Origin: Mesostigma viride
Lineage: Eukaryota > Streptophyta > Mesostigmatophyceae > Mesostigmatales > Mesostigmataceae
Direction: 5' to 3'
Length of the DNA stretch: 64,000 bases
NCBI GenBank assembly: GCA_009746045.1
Contig: RPFO01000348.1
Coordinates: 126,501-190,500 of the forward strand
Made by a program: the position numbers and the translations under genes. Below, piece by piece: positions 1-12,000 of this stretch. The stretch's first letter is position 1, and every line of letters starts with the position of its first letter. A model generated the notes under the pieces. The model searched no databases. It was not told where the DNA came from and saw nothing but the letters and a program-made list of their open reading frames with translations.

Positions 1-3000
1 CCCCTCTTCTTCCTCACCTTGTTGTTGAGGTTGAGTATCTCGTCCATGCCCTTTCTCCTCAACCTTCCCCTCTTCTTCCTCACCTTGTTGTTGAGGTTGA
101 GTATCTCGTCCATGCCCTTCTCCTCAACCTTCCCCTCTTCTTCCTCACCTTGTTGTTGAGGTTGAGCATCTCGTCCGTGCCCTTTCTCCTCAACCTTCCC
201 CTCTTCTTCCTCACCTTGTTGTTGAGGTTGAGTATCTCGTCCGTGCCCTTTCTCCTCAACCTTCCCCTCTTCTTCCTCACCTTGTTGTTGAGGTTGAGTA
301 TCTCGTCCATGCCCTTTCTCCTCAACCTTTCCCTCTTCTTCCTCACCTTGTTGTTGAGGTTGAGTATCTCGTCCATGCCCTTTCTCCTCAACCTTCCCCT
401 CTTCTTCCTCACCTTGTTGTTGAGGTTGAGTATCTCGTCCATGCCCTTTCCCCTCAACCCTCCCCTCTTCTTCCTCACCTTGTTGTTGAGGTTGAGTATC
501 TCGTCCGTGCCCTTTCTCCTCAACCTTCCCCTCTTCTTCCTCACCTTGTTGTTGAGGTTGAGTATCTCGTCCATGCCCTTCTCCTCAACCCTCCCCTCTT
601 CTTCCTCACCTTGTTGTTGAGGTTGAGCATCTCGTCCGTGCCCTTTCTCCTCAACCCTCCCCTCTTCTTCCTCACCTTGTTGTTGAGGTTGAGTATCTCG
701 TCCGTGCCCTTTCTCCTCAACCCTCCCCTCTTCTTCCTCACCTTGTTGTTGAGGTTGAGTATCTCGTCCATGCCCTTCTCCTCAACCCTCCCCTCTTCTT
801 CCTCACCTTGTTGTTGAGGTTGAGCATCTCGTCCATGCCCTTTCCCCTCAACCCTCCCCTCTTCTTCCTCACCTTGTTGTTGAGGTTGAGTATCTCGTCC
901 ATGCCCTTTCTCCTCAACCTTCCCCTCTTCTTCCTCACCTTGTTGTTGAGGTTGAGCATCTCGTCCGTGCCCTTTCCCCTCAACCCTCCCCTCTTCTTCC
1001 TCAGCTTGTTGTTGAGGTTGAGCATCTGGTCCATGCCCTTTCTCCTCAACCCTCCCCTCTTCTTCCTCACCTTGTTGTTGAGGTTGAGCATCTTGTCCAT
1101 GCCCTTTCTCCTCAACCTTTCCCTCTTTTTCCTCACCTTGTTGTTGAGGTTGGGTATCTCGTCCATGCCCTTTCTCCTCAACCTTCCCCTCTTCTTCCTC
1201 ACCTTGTTGTTGAGGTTGAGTATCTCGTCCATGCCCTTCTCCTCAACCCTCCCCTCTTCTTCCTCACCTTGTTGTTGAGGTTGAGTATCTCGTCCATGCC
1301 CTTTCTCCTCAACCTTTCCCTCTTTTTCCTCACCTTGTTGTTGAGGTTGAGTATCTCGTCCATGCCCTTTCTCCTCAACCTTCCCCTCTTCTTCCTCACC
1401 TTGCTGTTGAGGTTGAGTATCTCGTCCGTGCCCTTTCTCCTCAACCTTTCCCTCTTCTTCCTCACCTTGTTGTTGAGGTTGAGTATCTTGTCCATGCCCT
1501 TTCTCCTCAACCTTTCCCTCTTTTTCCTCACCTTGTTGTTGAGGTTGAGTATCTCGTCCATGCCCTTTCTCCTCAACCTTCCCCTCTTCTTCCTCACCTT
1601 GCTGTTGAGGTTGAGTATCTCGTCCGTGCCCTTTCTCCTCAACCTTTCCCTCTTCTTCCTCACCTTGTTGTTGAGGTTGAGTATCTCGTCCATGCCCTTT
1701 CTCCTCAACCCTCCCCTCTTCTTCCTCACCTTGTTGTTGAGGTTGAGTATCTCGTCCATGCCCTTTCTCCTCAACCTTCCCCTCTTCTTCCTCACCTTGT
1801 TGTTGAGGTTGAGTATCTCGTCCATGCCCTTTCTCCTCAACCCTCCCCTCTTCTTCCTCACCTTGTTGTTGAGGTTGAGTATCTCGTCCATGCCCTTTCT
1901 CCTCAACCCTCCCCTCTTCTTCCTCACCTTGTTGTTGAGGTTGAGTATCTCGTCCATGCCCTTTCTCCTCAACCCTCCCCTCTTCTTCCTCAGCTTGTTG
2001 TTCAGGTTGAGTATCTCGTCCATGCCCTTTCTCCTCAACCCTCCCCTCTTCTTCCTCACCTTGTTGTTGAGGTTGAGTATCTCGTCCATGCCCTTTCTCC
2101 TCAACCTTCCCCTCTTCTTCCTCACCCTGTTGTTGAGGTTGAGTATCTCGTCCATGCCCTTTCTCCTCAACCTTCCCCTCTTCTTCCTCACCTTGTCGTT
2201 GAGGTTGAGTATCTCGTCCATGCCCTTCTCCTCAACCCTCCCCTCTTCTTCCTCACCTTGTTGTTGAGGTTGAGTATCTCGTCCGTGCCCTTTCTCCTCA
2301 ACCTTCCCCTCTTCTTCCTCACCTTGTTGTTGAGGTTGAGCATCTCGTCCGTGCCCTTTCTCCTCAACCTTTCCCTCTTTTTCCTCACCTTGTTGTTGAG
2401 GTTGAGTATCTCGTCCATGCCCTTCTCCTCAACCCTCCCCTCTTCTTCCTCACCTTGTTGTTGCGGTTGAGCATCTCGTCCGTGCCTTTTCTCCTCAACC
2501 TTCCCCTCTTCTTCCTCACCTTGTTGTTGAGGTTGAGTATCTCGTCCATGCCCTTTCTCCTCAACCCTCCCCTCTTCTTCCTCACCTTGTTGTTGAGGTT
2601 GAGTATCTCGTCCGTGCCCTTTCTCCTCAACCTTCCCCTCTTCTTCCTCACCTTGTTGTTGAGGTTGGGTATCTCGTCCATGCCCTTTCTCCTCAACCTT
2701 CCCCTCTTCTTCCTCACCTTGTTGTTGAGGTTGAGTATCTCGTCCGTGCCCTTTCTCCTCAACCTTCCCCTCTTCTTCCTCACCTTGTTGTTGAGGTTGA
2801 GCATCTCGTCCGTGCCCTTTCTCCTCAACCTTCCCCTCTTCTTCCTCACCTTGTTGTTGAGGTTGAGTATCTCGTCCATGCCCTTTCTCCTCAACCTTCC
2901 CCTCTTCTTCCTCACCTTGTTGTTGAGGTTGAGTATCTCGTCCATGCCCTTTCTCCTCAACCCTCCCCTCTTCTTCCTCACCTTGTTGTTGAGGTTGAGC

Positions 3001-4102
3001 ATCTCGTCCGTGCCTTTTCTCCTCAACCTTCCCCTCTTCTTCCTCACCTTGTTGTTGAGGTTGAGTATCTCGTCCATGCCCTTTCTCCTCAACCCTCCCC
3101 TCTTCTTCCTCACCTTGTTGTTGAGGTTGAGTATCTCGTCCATGCCCTTTCTCCTCAACCTTCCCCTCTTCTTCCTCACCTTGTCGTTGAGGTTGAGTAT
3201 CTCGTCCATGCCCTTTCTCCTCAACCCTCCCCTCTTCTTCCTCACCTTGTTGTTCGGGTTGAGCATCTCGTCCATGCCCTTTCTCCTCAACCTTCCCCTC
3301 TTCTTCCTCACCTTGTTGTTGAGGTTGAGTATCTCGTCCATGCCCTTCTCCTCAACCTTCCCCTCTTCTTCCTCACCTTGTTGTTGAGGTTGAGTATCTC
3401 GTCCATGCCCTTTCTCCTCAACCTTCCCCTCTTCTTCCTCACCTTGTTGTTGAGGTTGAGTATCTCGTCCGTGCCCTTTCTCCTCAACCTTCCCCTCTTC
3501 TTCCTCACCTTGTTGTTGAGGTTGGGTATCTCGTCCATGCCCTTTCTCCTCAACCTTCCCCTCTTCTTCCTCACCTTGTTGTTGAGGTTGAGTATCTCGT
3601 CCGTGCCCTTTCTCCTCAACCTTCCCCTCTTCTTCCTCACCTTGTTGTTGAGGTTGGGTATCTCGTCCATGCCCTTTCTCCTCAACCTTCCCCTCTTCTT
3701 CCTCACCTTGTTGTTCAGGTTGAGTATCTCGTCCATGCCCTTTCTCCTCAACCTTCCCCTCTTCTTCCTCACCTTGTTGTTGAGGTTGAGTATCTCGTCC
3801 ATGCCCTTTCTCCTCAACCCTCCCCTCTTCTTCCTCACCTTGTTGTTCAGGTTGAGTATCTCGTCCATGCCCTTTCCCCTCAACCTTCCCCTCTTCTTCC
3901 TCACCTTGTTGTTGAGGTTGAGTATCTCGTCCATGCCCTTTCCCCTCAACCTTCCCCTCTTCTTCCTCACCTTGTTGTTCAGGTTGAGTATCTCGTCCAT
4001 GCCCTTCCTCCTCAACCTTCCCCTCTTCTTCCTCACCTTGTCGTTGAGGTTGAGTATCTCGTCCATGCCCTTTCTCCTCAACCCTCCCCTCTTCTTCCTC
4101 AC
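1..4102. repeat. 66-bp minisatellite (about 62 units) carrying a 5' splice site
   Basis: A tandem array fills the left edge of the window and continues past it. The unit is 66 bp, with seven 65-bp variants lacking one T (near 114, 575, 772, 1233, 2222, 2419 and 3342). On the minus strand each unit begins with the last 30 nt of the adjoining CFAP73-like exon (MDEILNLNNK), followed by the donor GTGAGG and about 30 nt of purine-rich intron. Because 66 is a multiple of 3 the units read as long ORFs on both strands, but the 65-bp units shift the frame repeatedly, so the array is best read as intron. The 65-bp units divide it into blocks of 7, 3, 7, 15, 3 and 14 units, a sign of block duplication. 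Confidence 0.9.
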
Positions 4103-7100
4103 CTTGTTGTTGAGGTTGAGTATCTCGTCCATCTTCTGCTTGGAGTAGAGCTGCAGCTCCGCGCGCTTCTCCTCGTGCTTCTCGAGGCACGCGCGCGAGT
4201 GCGCCTTGAGGTCCGCGTTGGTGGCCTCGAGCGTGGCCGCGCGCATGAGCAGGTCGTTGATCTCATGGTACTCGTCCGCCACGTCCAGCACCGCCTCGAG
4301 ATACTTCTGATACCGCATGCTCTTCTCCACCACGTTGCTCGTGTGCACCTGGACACGGGGCAGCGGGGGAGCGGATCAGGCAGCGACAAGGGGGAGCAGG
4401 ACAAGCAACACAGAGCGAGGAGGAACGCGGAGCGATGCGTGAGAAGGAAGGGGCCGCATGCGGCAGGGAATAGTTATGTGGAGCACGGAGGTGTGGGTGG
4501 GGGGAGTTGAGGGGCAGTGGGGGAAACAGAGCAGGGAAACGTGCTTGCCAAGCCTAGAGCATGCGAGGGGAGCACCCTTGCCCACTCGCATGAGCACATG
4601 CACCCACTATCCATGCAGCCGCGAGAATGCCATTCCAAGGACTCCAGGATGCCCGCGTTCACGAGACCGATGTTATGGGGCAACCACAGGGGCGCCCCCA
4701 CCTGTGGGCCTCAGGCCTCACAGATCCCAGGCCACGTGGCAGCGCTCGCCGCGCGATGGCTCATGGGGCCCGCTGCCTGCAAGCTACGACTTGGCACGCC
4801 CTTTCACAAGCTAAAACTGCGGAACCAAGCCCCTGTGACGAGGTTCCCCTCCACGGGACGACCATGGACATCAACAGAGGATGAGCGCGCACCGGGCACA
4901 CACATGCACTGTGCGTGCGGTGGCGATACTCATGAACAAAATGCGCCCTGGCAAGGATACATCAACAACGTGCGCGCTGGCAAGGATACATCAACAACGT
5001 GCGTGCTGGGCGTCAACGGACGAAATGGAATCTGTGCACATTGGCATTCATTGAACGAAAAACATGAATGCACGCTGGGTGCTTCCCCCACCTTCTCACG
5101 TTTGAGCTCTTGCAGCGCCGCGTCCAATTTCTCGATCTCGCCCTCCTGCGCGCCGCATCAGTACACACACACACAGGGTGCCAGGCAGCAAGGGAGCACA
5201 CATGGGCACGCAAGGAGGTCAGCAACGCGCACAAGCAGCTAAAGAGCAGCAGGCAGCAAGGCAAGCACTCGGTCATGCACGCGTTGGAGCGGCCAGGAGG
5301 AGGGTGGGTGGACACCAAGGGAAGAGCGCGCCAAGGGAAGGGCAAGCGGCAAGGGAGTGCGGCCGGGAAGTGAGAGAAGTCAGAGTATAATGATGGCACA
5401 TGCGGCCTTACCCGGACACGGGGTCTTACCCGCAGGGCAGGCGCCCCCCCCCCCCCAAAAAAAAAAGTTGCCTGACAGCAAGCCGCTGGCACACACGACC
5501 ACATTCACACCCTAAACTGGTCGCGCCATGCACACCGTGTGACCCACCAAGGCTGCCACAACCTATGCATCGCGAGCAACTAGCAGCGCCCGGTCTGCAG
5601 TCCAGGTGGCCGGTCCAAGATCTGGTCCATGGTCAGTGCCAGGGAGCGTTTGTGGCATGAAATTGCATGACCCACCACGTGGTATGCGCGCCACGCAACA
5701 CAACCCATGGGATAGCTCCCTTGGCTTACCCACCAGCCAGTCAACGGTGGTCACTGTCCAAACAACCCCATGCGCCAGGCATGACCATCACTGTCCAAAC
5801 AACCCCATGCGCCAGGCATGACCATCACTGTCCAAACAACCCCATGCGCCAGGCATGACCATCACTGTCCAAACAACCCCATGCGCCAGGCATGACCATC
5901 ACTGTCCAAACAACCCCATGCGCCAGGCATGACCATCACTGTCCAAACAACCCCATGCGCCAGGCATGACCATCACTGTCCAAACAACCCCATGCGCCAG
6001 GGATGACCATCACTGTCCAAACAACCCCATGCGCCAGGCATGACCACGGAGACGCAGCGCATCAGTTGGCTGGCAACGCATCGGTTGCCTGCCAAGACAT
6101 GCATGCGCCTGCCATCTGCGGGCAGCATTCGCTCAGAGTCCGTTGGCCACCCCTCCTCCCCTTGCCCTCACCAGGCTACGGGTGGCTGTCTTTGTTTTTG
6201 TCATGCGTGCATTGAACACGGGGGCATAGCGTGCGCTCACCTTTTGCAGGCGCAGCTTGATCTCGTCGGCTGCCTTCTTGACCGCGCGCGTGCGCTTGGA
6301 GTCGTTCTCCTGCGCAAATGGCGGGGAGCAGAGAGGGGGAGGGGAGAGAGAGAGGGTGGGCAGGGGCGAGCCGGCAGCCAGCGCAGAGGGGTGTCAGGAA
6401 AAGAGTTGCACAGAATGGACCAGAGAATGCCAGTGTCCCGGATGGAGGGAGTGGAATGCACTGATTCCTGTTTACAACAACGATCCCGTGAGCTCTACTG
6501 TTAGCGATCCAGCCATTGATCGCCCGCGCACTGATTCCTGTTTACAACAACGATCCCGTGAGCTCTACTGTTGGCGATCCAGCCACTGCTCGCCCGCGCA
6601 CTGATTCCTGTTTACAACAACGATCCCGTGAGCTCTACTGTTAGCGATCCAGCCATTGATCGCCCGCGCACTGATTCCTGTTTACAACAACGATCCCGTG
6701 AGCTCTACTGTTAGCGATCCAGCCACTGATCGCCCGCAAACGGATGCCCCTGCCAAGTGCCACAATGCAAAGACACGTGTGCACGCTCACCTGTGCGGCA
6801 GCACAGGCACATGCGCTACCTGCTAGCACATGCAGCGAAACCTAGCTTGGTGGACCGCGTGGAGTAAGCATGCATGCGTATTCAAACCGTGGCGACCAGG
6901 CACAGATGGCGCGTGATGGGGGAACGGGGGGTGCGCTGAGGGTGCTCGGGAAAGAGGCACTTTGGCGCAGGACACGAGGCGTGACCATGGGAGGGGTGCA
7001 GCCCAGCCCACCGTCCAAGGGAGCGGCGTGCTTCAGAATGCGCCACAGAGGGGATGTTTATTGGCAAAAGGAGATCACATACGCAGCGAGGCGTGGCAGC

Positions 7101-7763
7101 AACAGGCAATCCGTCATGATCGTGGCACTGGGCTGGGTATCAGGGGTCGACGGTATCTAATACCGCACGCGGAGGTGTTCCAAATCCTGTTGACACGTCT
7201 ATTAATGGAGGGATTGATGACGCAGGGGACCTAACCCCAGCAAGCGCATTGTTTGTGTTGTGTGTACCTGCAGCATGTTGTTTCTAGCAGGTGGGCAATA
7301 CAACTGGAGGAGCTCGCTTCTAGCAGGTGAGCAACGCACCTGAAGGAACTTGCTGAAGCGGATGAGCGATTCCTGCAGTTCCAGGTCCTTCTTCTTCAGG
7401 CCCTCCTCGCGCCGCACAAACACCTCCTCCTTCCTGCGGCCGCGGCACACGAGGCAGCCAGCAGTCCCCGCGGTCCAGTGAGCTATTGGCACGGTGCGGA
7501 GTGCTGAAGTTGGTATCGGCTGATGCACACTAAGATTGTTCATTGTCGTTAGCCAAGCTGCCAGCTTATGGCAGCAAGGTGACGGCGCACGCAAGCAGAG
7601 AGCTATCTTTAGAGCATGTACAGACCAGCCGGCCAGCTGCACTTTACCTTGCAAACTCCTGTTTCTGGGCTTCCAGTGCCTCCTGCACTTCGAACATTTG
7701 GCGCCGCTTCTCCAGCAGCCGTGTGGCAGGCGACACATGCTCCAGCACGAGGGTTTGGGGCAT
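4103..7763 (-). CDS. CFAP73: CFAP73/CCDC42-family (MIA2-like) axonemal coiled-coil protein, N-terminal part
   Basis: Five minus-strand exons join in frame: 7763-7648, 7433-7340, 6309-6241, 5145-5092 and 4348-4103, giving 193 residues; the rest lies beyond the left edge. All junctions are GT-AG. The product is a continuous coiled coil of the DUF4200/CCDC42 type. Family hallmarks are the early RLLEKRRQM stretch followed by EALEAQKQEF, then ESLIRFSKFLQENDSKR, then MRYQKYLEAVLDVADEYHEI, and finally DEILNLNNK, which matches the DEILQQNNE region of human CCDC42. In Chlamydomonas the family member MIA2 (FAP73) works with MIA1 to regulate inner dynein arms, so an axonemal role is inferred. The first ATG is at 7763, but a good acceptor precedes it (7769-7770) and homologues have about 30 more residues, so an upstream exon probably exists. 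CCDC42 rather than CFAP73 is possible. Confidence 0.82.
5757..6050. repeat. 37-bp minisatellite, about 8 units
   Basis: Near-identical 37-bp units, each containing AACAACCCCATGCG, sit in the CFAP73 intron between the exons at 5145 and 6241. No coding or splice signal is attached to them. The rest of that intron holds a C14/A10 homopolymer pair near 5446-5465. Confidence 0.92.
6460..6735. repeat. 70-bp tandem repeat, 4 units
   Basis: Units start at 6461, 6531, 6601 and 6671 with CTGATTCCTGTTTACAACAA and differ at only a few bases. They lie in the intron between the CFAP73 exons at 6309 and 7340. The remaining intron sequence to 7339 shows no further feature. Confidence 0.92.
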
Positions 7764-7769
7764 TGTCCT

Positions 7770-9010
7770 GCGCACACGCTCAGGACGAGGACAGTAGAGT
7801 GCCAGGGACAGGGAATACGTTGTTGGAGGGGAGGAACAAAGGAGACCAGAAAGCTTGGAACAATACAAATGTGTAAATTACACATTCAGATGTTCTACGA
7901 GCGACCAATGTAGTCACCAAGGCGGGACAAGGTTATGAAGAAAAGATTGCAGCTTCAAACCACACAGCTTCAAAAGTTGAAACAGGGCTTTGAGAACTGC
8001 TCTGAACGGGCGAGTAAATATAGATAAACAGGCTAGAATAGAAAGGCGACCAGCGGCACTTACATTTATTATACCTATGATAGCCATACATCTAAATATG
8101 CGTATTGTAGCTCCGAAAATCTGAGCAACTTACAGATAGCAACTTAAGGTAGCTGGAAAGCACAATTAGTGCATATGGAAATCATGGGTGCCAAGCGATA
8201 CGGGCAGCAAGTATCGATAACGGAAAAAAAGGATTGGGCTGGCCAGGTCATGCTTGGCCTATTGTGGCCATTGCTACGAAAGGCACATCACTTACTTTCG
8301 CTTAGACACCTTCGGAAGTTCGTCATCCATTTTTGGGGCAGCCAACCGTATAAAAACGTTATCCTACGTAATATTTCGCCCGATACGTGTTGCTGAACGA
8401 CCTTATATACAAACCACTGCTATCGGGCATTATTAATGGTGATAGTCATGACGTTGCCAGCACCCTTCAAGTGGCCGGTACCCAATTGTGCATGCTCTGT
8501 GAATGCTCGCAATCCGACCCAAAATGGAAGTCGCTGTCGCACGGGGGGTGGTCCCCAAGCACTACGATGTGTAATTCAGGCGAAAACGCCAACTGTCCGC
8601 TGCGATTACAGATCACGGAATTGTACGCACGCCATCGCTAAGGGTATTGATGGTTTGTATACGCCCGACCTAGAATAATTTCCGTGTGCTAATTTGGTTT
8701 GCTGCTCAAGCCCGGGTCATGCCACCTGTGGCCACTGGCCACTGGCCAGCTACATACAGTGGCCTGCAGTACAGAAGTGACACCCGCCCGATCTAACACC
8801 TGGCCGTCCATACGGTTCGGTGGGAACGGCGCGGCGGGTCGTTGCAGACGGTGGCAAGGTTGTTCCTGTCCGGCTTCCTGCCAGCTTCTGCCCAGTTTCG
8901 TTGCTTGCAAGCCTTGAGCCAACAGTTGTGCCGTTGTTTTACCAGGCCGCCATAGCCGCCCAGCATCACCCTAGCGGTCCCGTTGCCCTTTTTTGTGTAG
9001 ATTAAGGAAA
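7770..9010. promoter_or_regulatory. Divergent intergenic region between the CFAP73-like gene and DDX18
   Basis: About 1.24 kb separates the head-to-head starts of the two genes. It is more AT-rich than the flanking exons, particularly 7860-8450. No convincing ORF, RNA gene or array was seen. It probably holds both promoters and perhaps the missing first exon of the CFAP73-like gene. No TATA box can be assigned with confidence. Confidence 0.45.
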
Positions 9011-12000
9011 ATGAGTACCCACACAGAAAGTGCGAAGAAGAAAAAGCGAGCAGGTGAGTTTTTCAGGCTGTCATTTGGTAGGATGCTACCGTTATTTAGG
9101 ATGTTTCTGCGTGGTAGTAATAATAATAATAATAATAAATGGATTCGTGGCTAACGCCTTCCGTCACCGGATTGCATCACTTTAACATGCAGTAAATCAA
9201 TTTCCCTGCGCGTTAACTTTCTAACAGTGCCAGATGCAACAGCCGAAGAGCCGCCCTCAGCTCTCAAGTCAGTGGAGAAGAAAAGAAAAAAGGACAAGAG
9301 TTTACGGGACCCTGAGGTCCCTGCGGAGCGAGATGATGATGGGGCGCAACATCCGGGCAACCTGGATGGTGAGGCGCGGGAGGCGAGTTTGAAGGGGGAA
9401 GAGGTGAAGCAGACCGAAAGTGGTGTGAAATTGACGTCCGGTGTGAAAAGCAGCATTCTGAGCGAGCAGAAGTTCACATCATTGCAGCTATCCACAGCCA
9501 CCCAGGATGCCATACGCGACATGGGCTTTGAATTCATGACGGAGGTCCAAGCACGGTCAATACCCACGCTACTGGAAGGTCGCGACGTCCTGGGTGCAGC
9601 ACGTACAGGTTCAGGGAAGTCCCTGGCGTTTCTCATTCCCTGCGTCGAGGTGCTGTTCAACGCGGGATTCATGCCCCGCAACGGGACGGGCGTTATCATC
9701 ATATCTCCCGTCCGCGAGCTGGCGATGCAGGTGGGTTTGGGTTGGTGGGCGCAGGATGGATGGCCCCAGCCTGTGTGGATGCTGACGGAGCCTGTGCATA
9801 GTTTCATGTAGACAATGGTGTGCTTCTGCATGGGTGTGCGATGGAGCTTTCTTTGTACCCGTTCTGTCCAATCGGTGTGCCGCTCCACCCCCACCCCCAA
9901 CCCCTGCATTGCATGCCTCCAAGCCCCCCCTCCCCCCAAATATGTGTGCCGCTTGCTGTGCCGTTTGCCGTGCCGTTTGCCGTGCCATCTGTCAGCTCTA
10001 CGAGGAGGCGCGCAAGCTGATGAAGCACCACAAGCAGACGCACGGCGTGGTCATGGGCGGCAACAACCGGCGCACCGAGGCCGAGAAGCTGGCCAAGGGG
10101 GTCAACCTGCTGGTGGCCACGCCCGGGCGGCTGCTGGACCACTTGCAGAACACCAAGGGGTTCATCACCAAGAACCTGCAGGTGGATGGCCGCTCGCACC
10201 CGCGCGGTTGCGACCCATAGTAAAGGCGCATACTCGCTGTTTGTGCGCGCAAATTCAGGCGTGCTTGCGGTGCATGGTCCCTCATCATTCCTGTCGCTGT
10301 GGGATGGTGGTTCGGATGCCATCGATTACCAAGGCAGGGGTATGATGTGCTGTGGGGGAGTAACCCAGGAGCTTGCTTGCACCACCCGGGCGTGGGGTGT
10401 GCCCTGTTTGGCACGATGCTGTGTGCTGGGCTACCGCACCAAGGGCTGGCTTGATGTAGGGCATTTGTGGCCTGTCTCGGGGCCGCTTGCTGGGTGGGAC
10501 CCTCAAAGTCCTTGGGTACCATACCTGTGGCTGTCGCAACGGACAAGGTTGAACATTACCATGATCAAAGCGCAGTGGTGGGCATGGTTGCCTCTCCCTT
10601 TGGCTGGTTGTTAACATGGGTATCTGGTGGGCATGGTTGCTTCTCCCTTTGGCTGGTTGTTAACATGGGTATTTGGTGGGCATGGTTGCTTCTCCCTTTG
10701 CATGGTTGTCAACTTGGGTAATGGGAATGGCAATTTTCCTCCTCTGCTGCTTTCCTTTCCTTTGCGTTTTCCAGTGCCGTGCTTTACTTCTCTTTCTCTT
10801 ACGCGTTACCCGTGGCATCATACTGCGCTTACCCGTGGCATCATACTGCGCTTACCCGTGGCATCATACTGCGCTTACCCGTGGCATCATACTACGCTTA
10901 CCCGTGGCATCATACTGCGCTTACCCGTGGCATCATACTGCGCTTACCCGTGGCATCATACTGCGCTTACCCGTGGCATCATACTGCGCTTACCCGTGGC
11001 AGCATACTGCGCTTACCCGTGGCATCATACTGCGCTTACCCGTGGCATCATACTGCGCTTACCCGTGGCATCATACTGCGCTTACCCGTGGCATCATACT
11101 GCGCTTACCCGTGGCATCATACTGCGCTTACCCGTGGCATCATACTGCGCTTACCCGTGGCATCATACTGCGCTTACCCGTGGCATCATTCTGCGCTTAC
11201 CCGTGGCATCATACTGCGCTTACCCGTGGCATCATACTGCGCTTACCCGTGGCATCATACTGCGCTTACCCGTGGCATCATACTGCGCTTACCCGTGGCA
11301 TCATACTGCGCTTACCCGTGGCATCATACTGCGCTTACCCGTGGCATCATACTGCGCTTACCCGTGGCATCATACTGCGCTTACCCGTGGCATCATACTG
11401 CGCTTACCCGTGGCATCATACTGCGCTTACCCGTGGCATCATACTGCGCTTACCCGTGGCATCATACTGCGCTTACCCGTGGCATCATACTGCGCTTACC
11501 CGTGGCATCATACTGCGCTTACCCGTGGCATCATACTGCGCTTACCCGTGGCATCATACTGCGCTTACCCGTGGCATCATACTGCGCTTACCCGTGGCAT
11601 CATACTGCGCTTACCCGTGGCATCATACTGCGCTTACCCGTGGCATCATACTGCGCTTACCCGTGGCATCATACTGCGCTTACCCGTGGCATCATACTGC
11701 GCTTACCCGAGGCAGCATACTGCGCTTACCCGTGGCATCATACTGCGCTTACCCGAGGCAGCATCCACCACTGACCCCTGTGCCCCCCCCCCCCCCCTCC
11801 AGTGCCTGGTGATCGACGAGGCCGACCGCATCTTGGACATTGGGTTCGAGGAGGACCTGCGGCAGATCCTGAAGCTGCTGCCGAAGGTGAGCGTGAGGAT
11901 GGATGCCAGAGGTGAGCGGCGCATGCCAACAGCTGCGAACGCTGCTGCCAGAGGTGAGCGCCGCATGCCAACAGCTGCGCACGCTGCTGCCAGAGGTGAG

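Noticed and set aside
1-4190. Long ORFs on both strands (up to 601 codons) suggesting a repeat protein
   Set aside because: They come from the 66-bp period being a multiple of three. The 65-bp units switch frame, and the unit contains a splice donor next to a verified exon.
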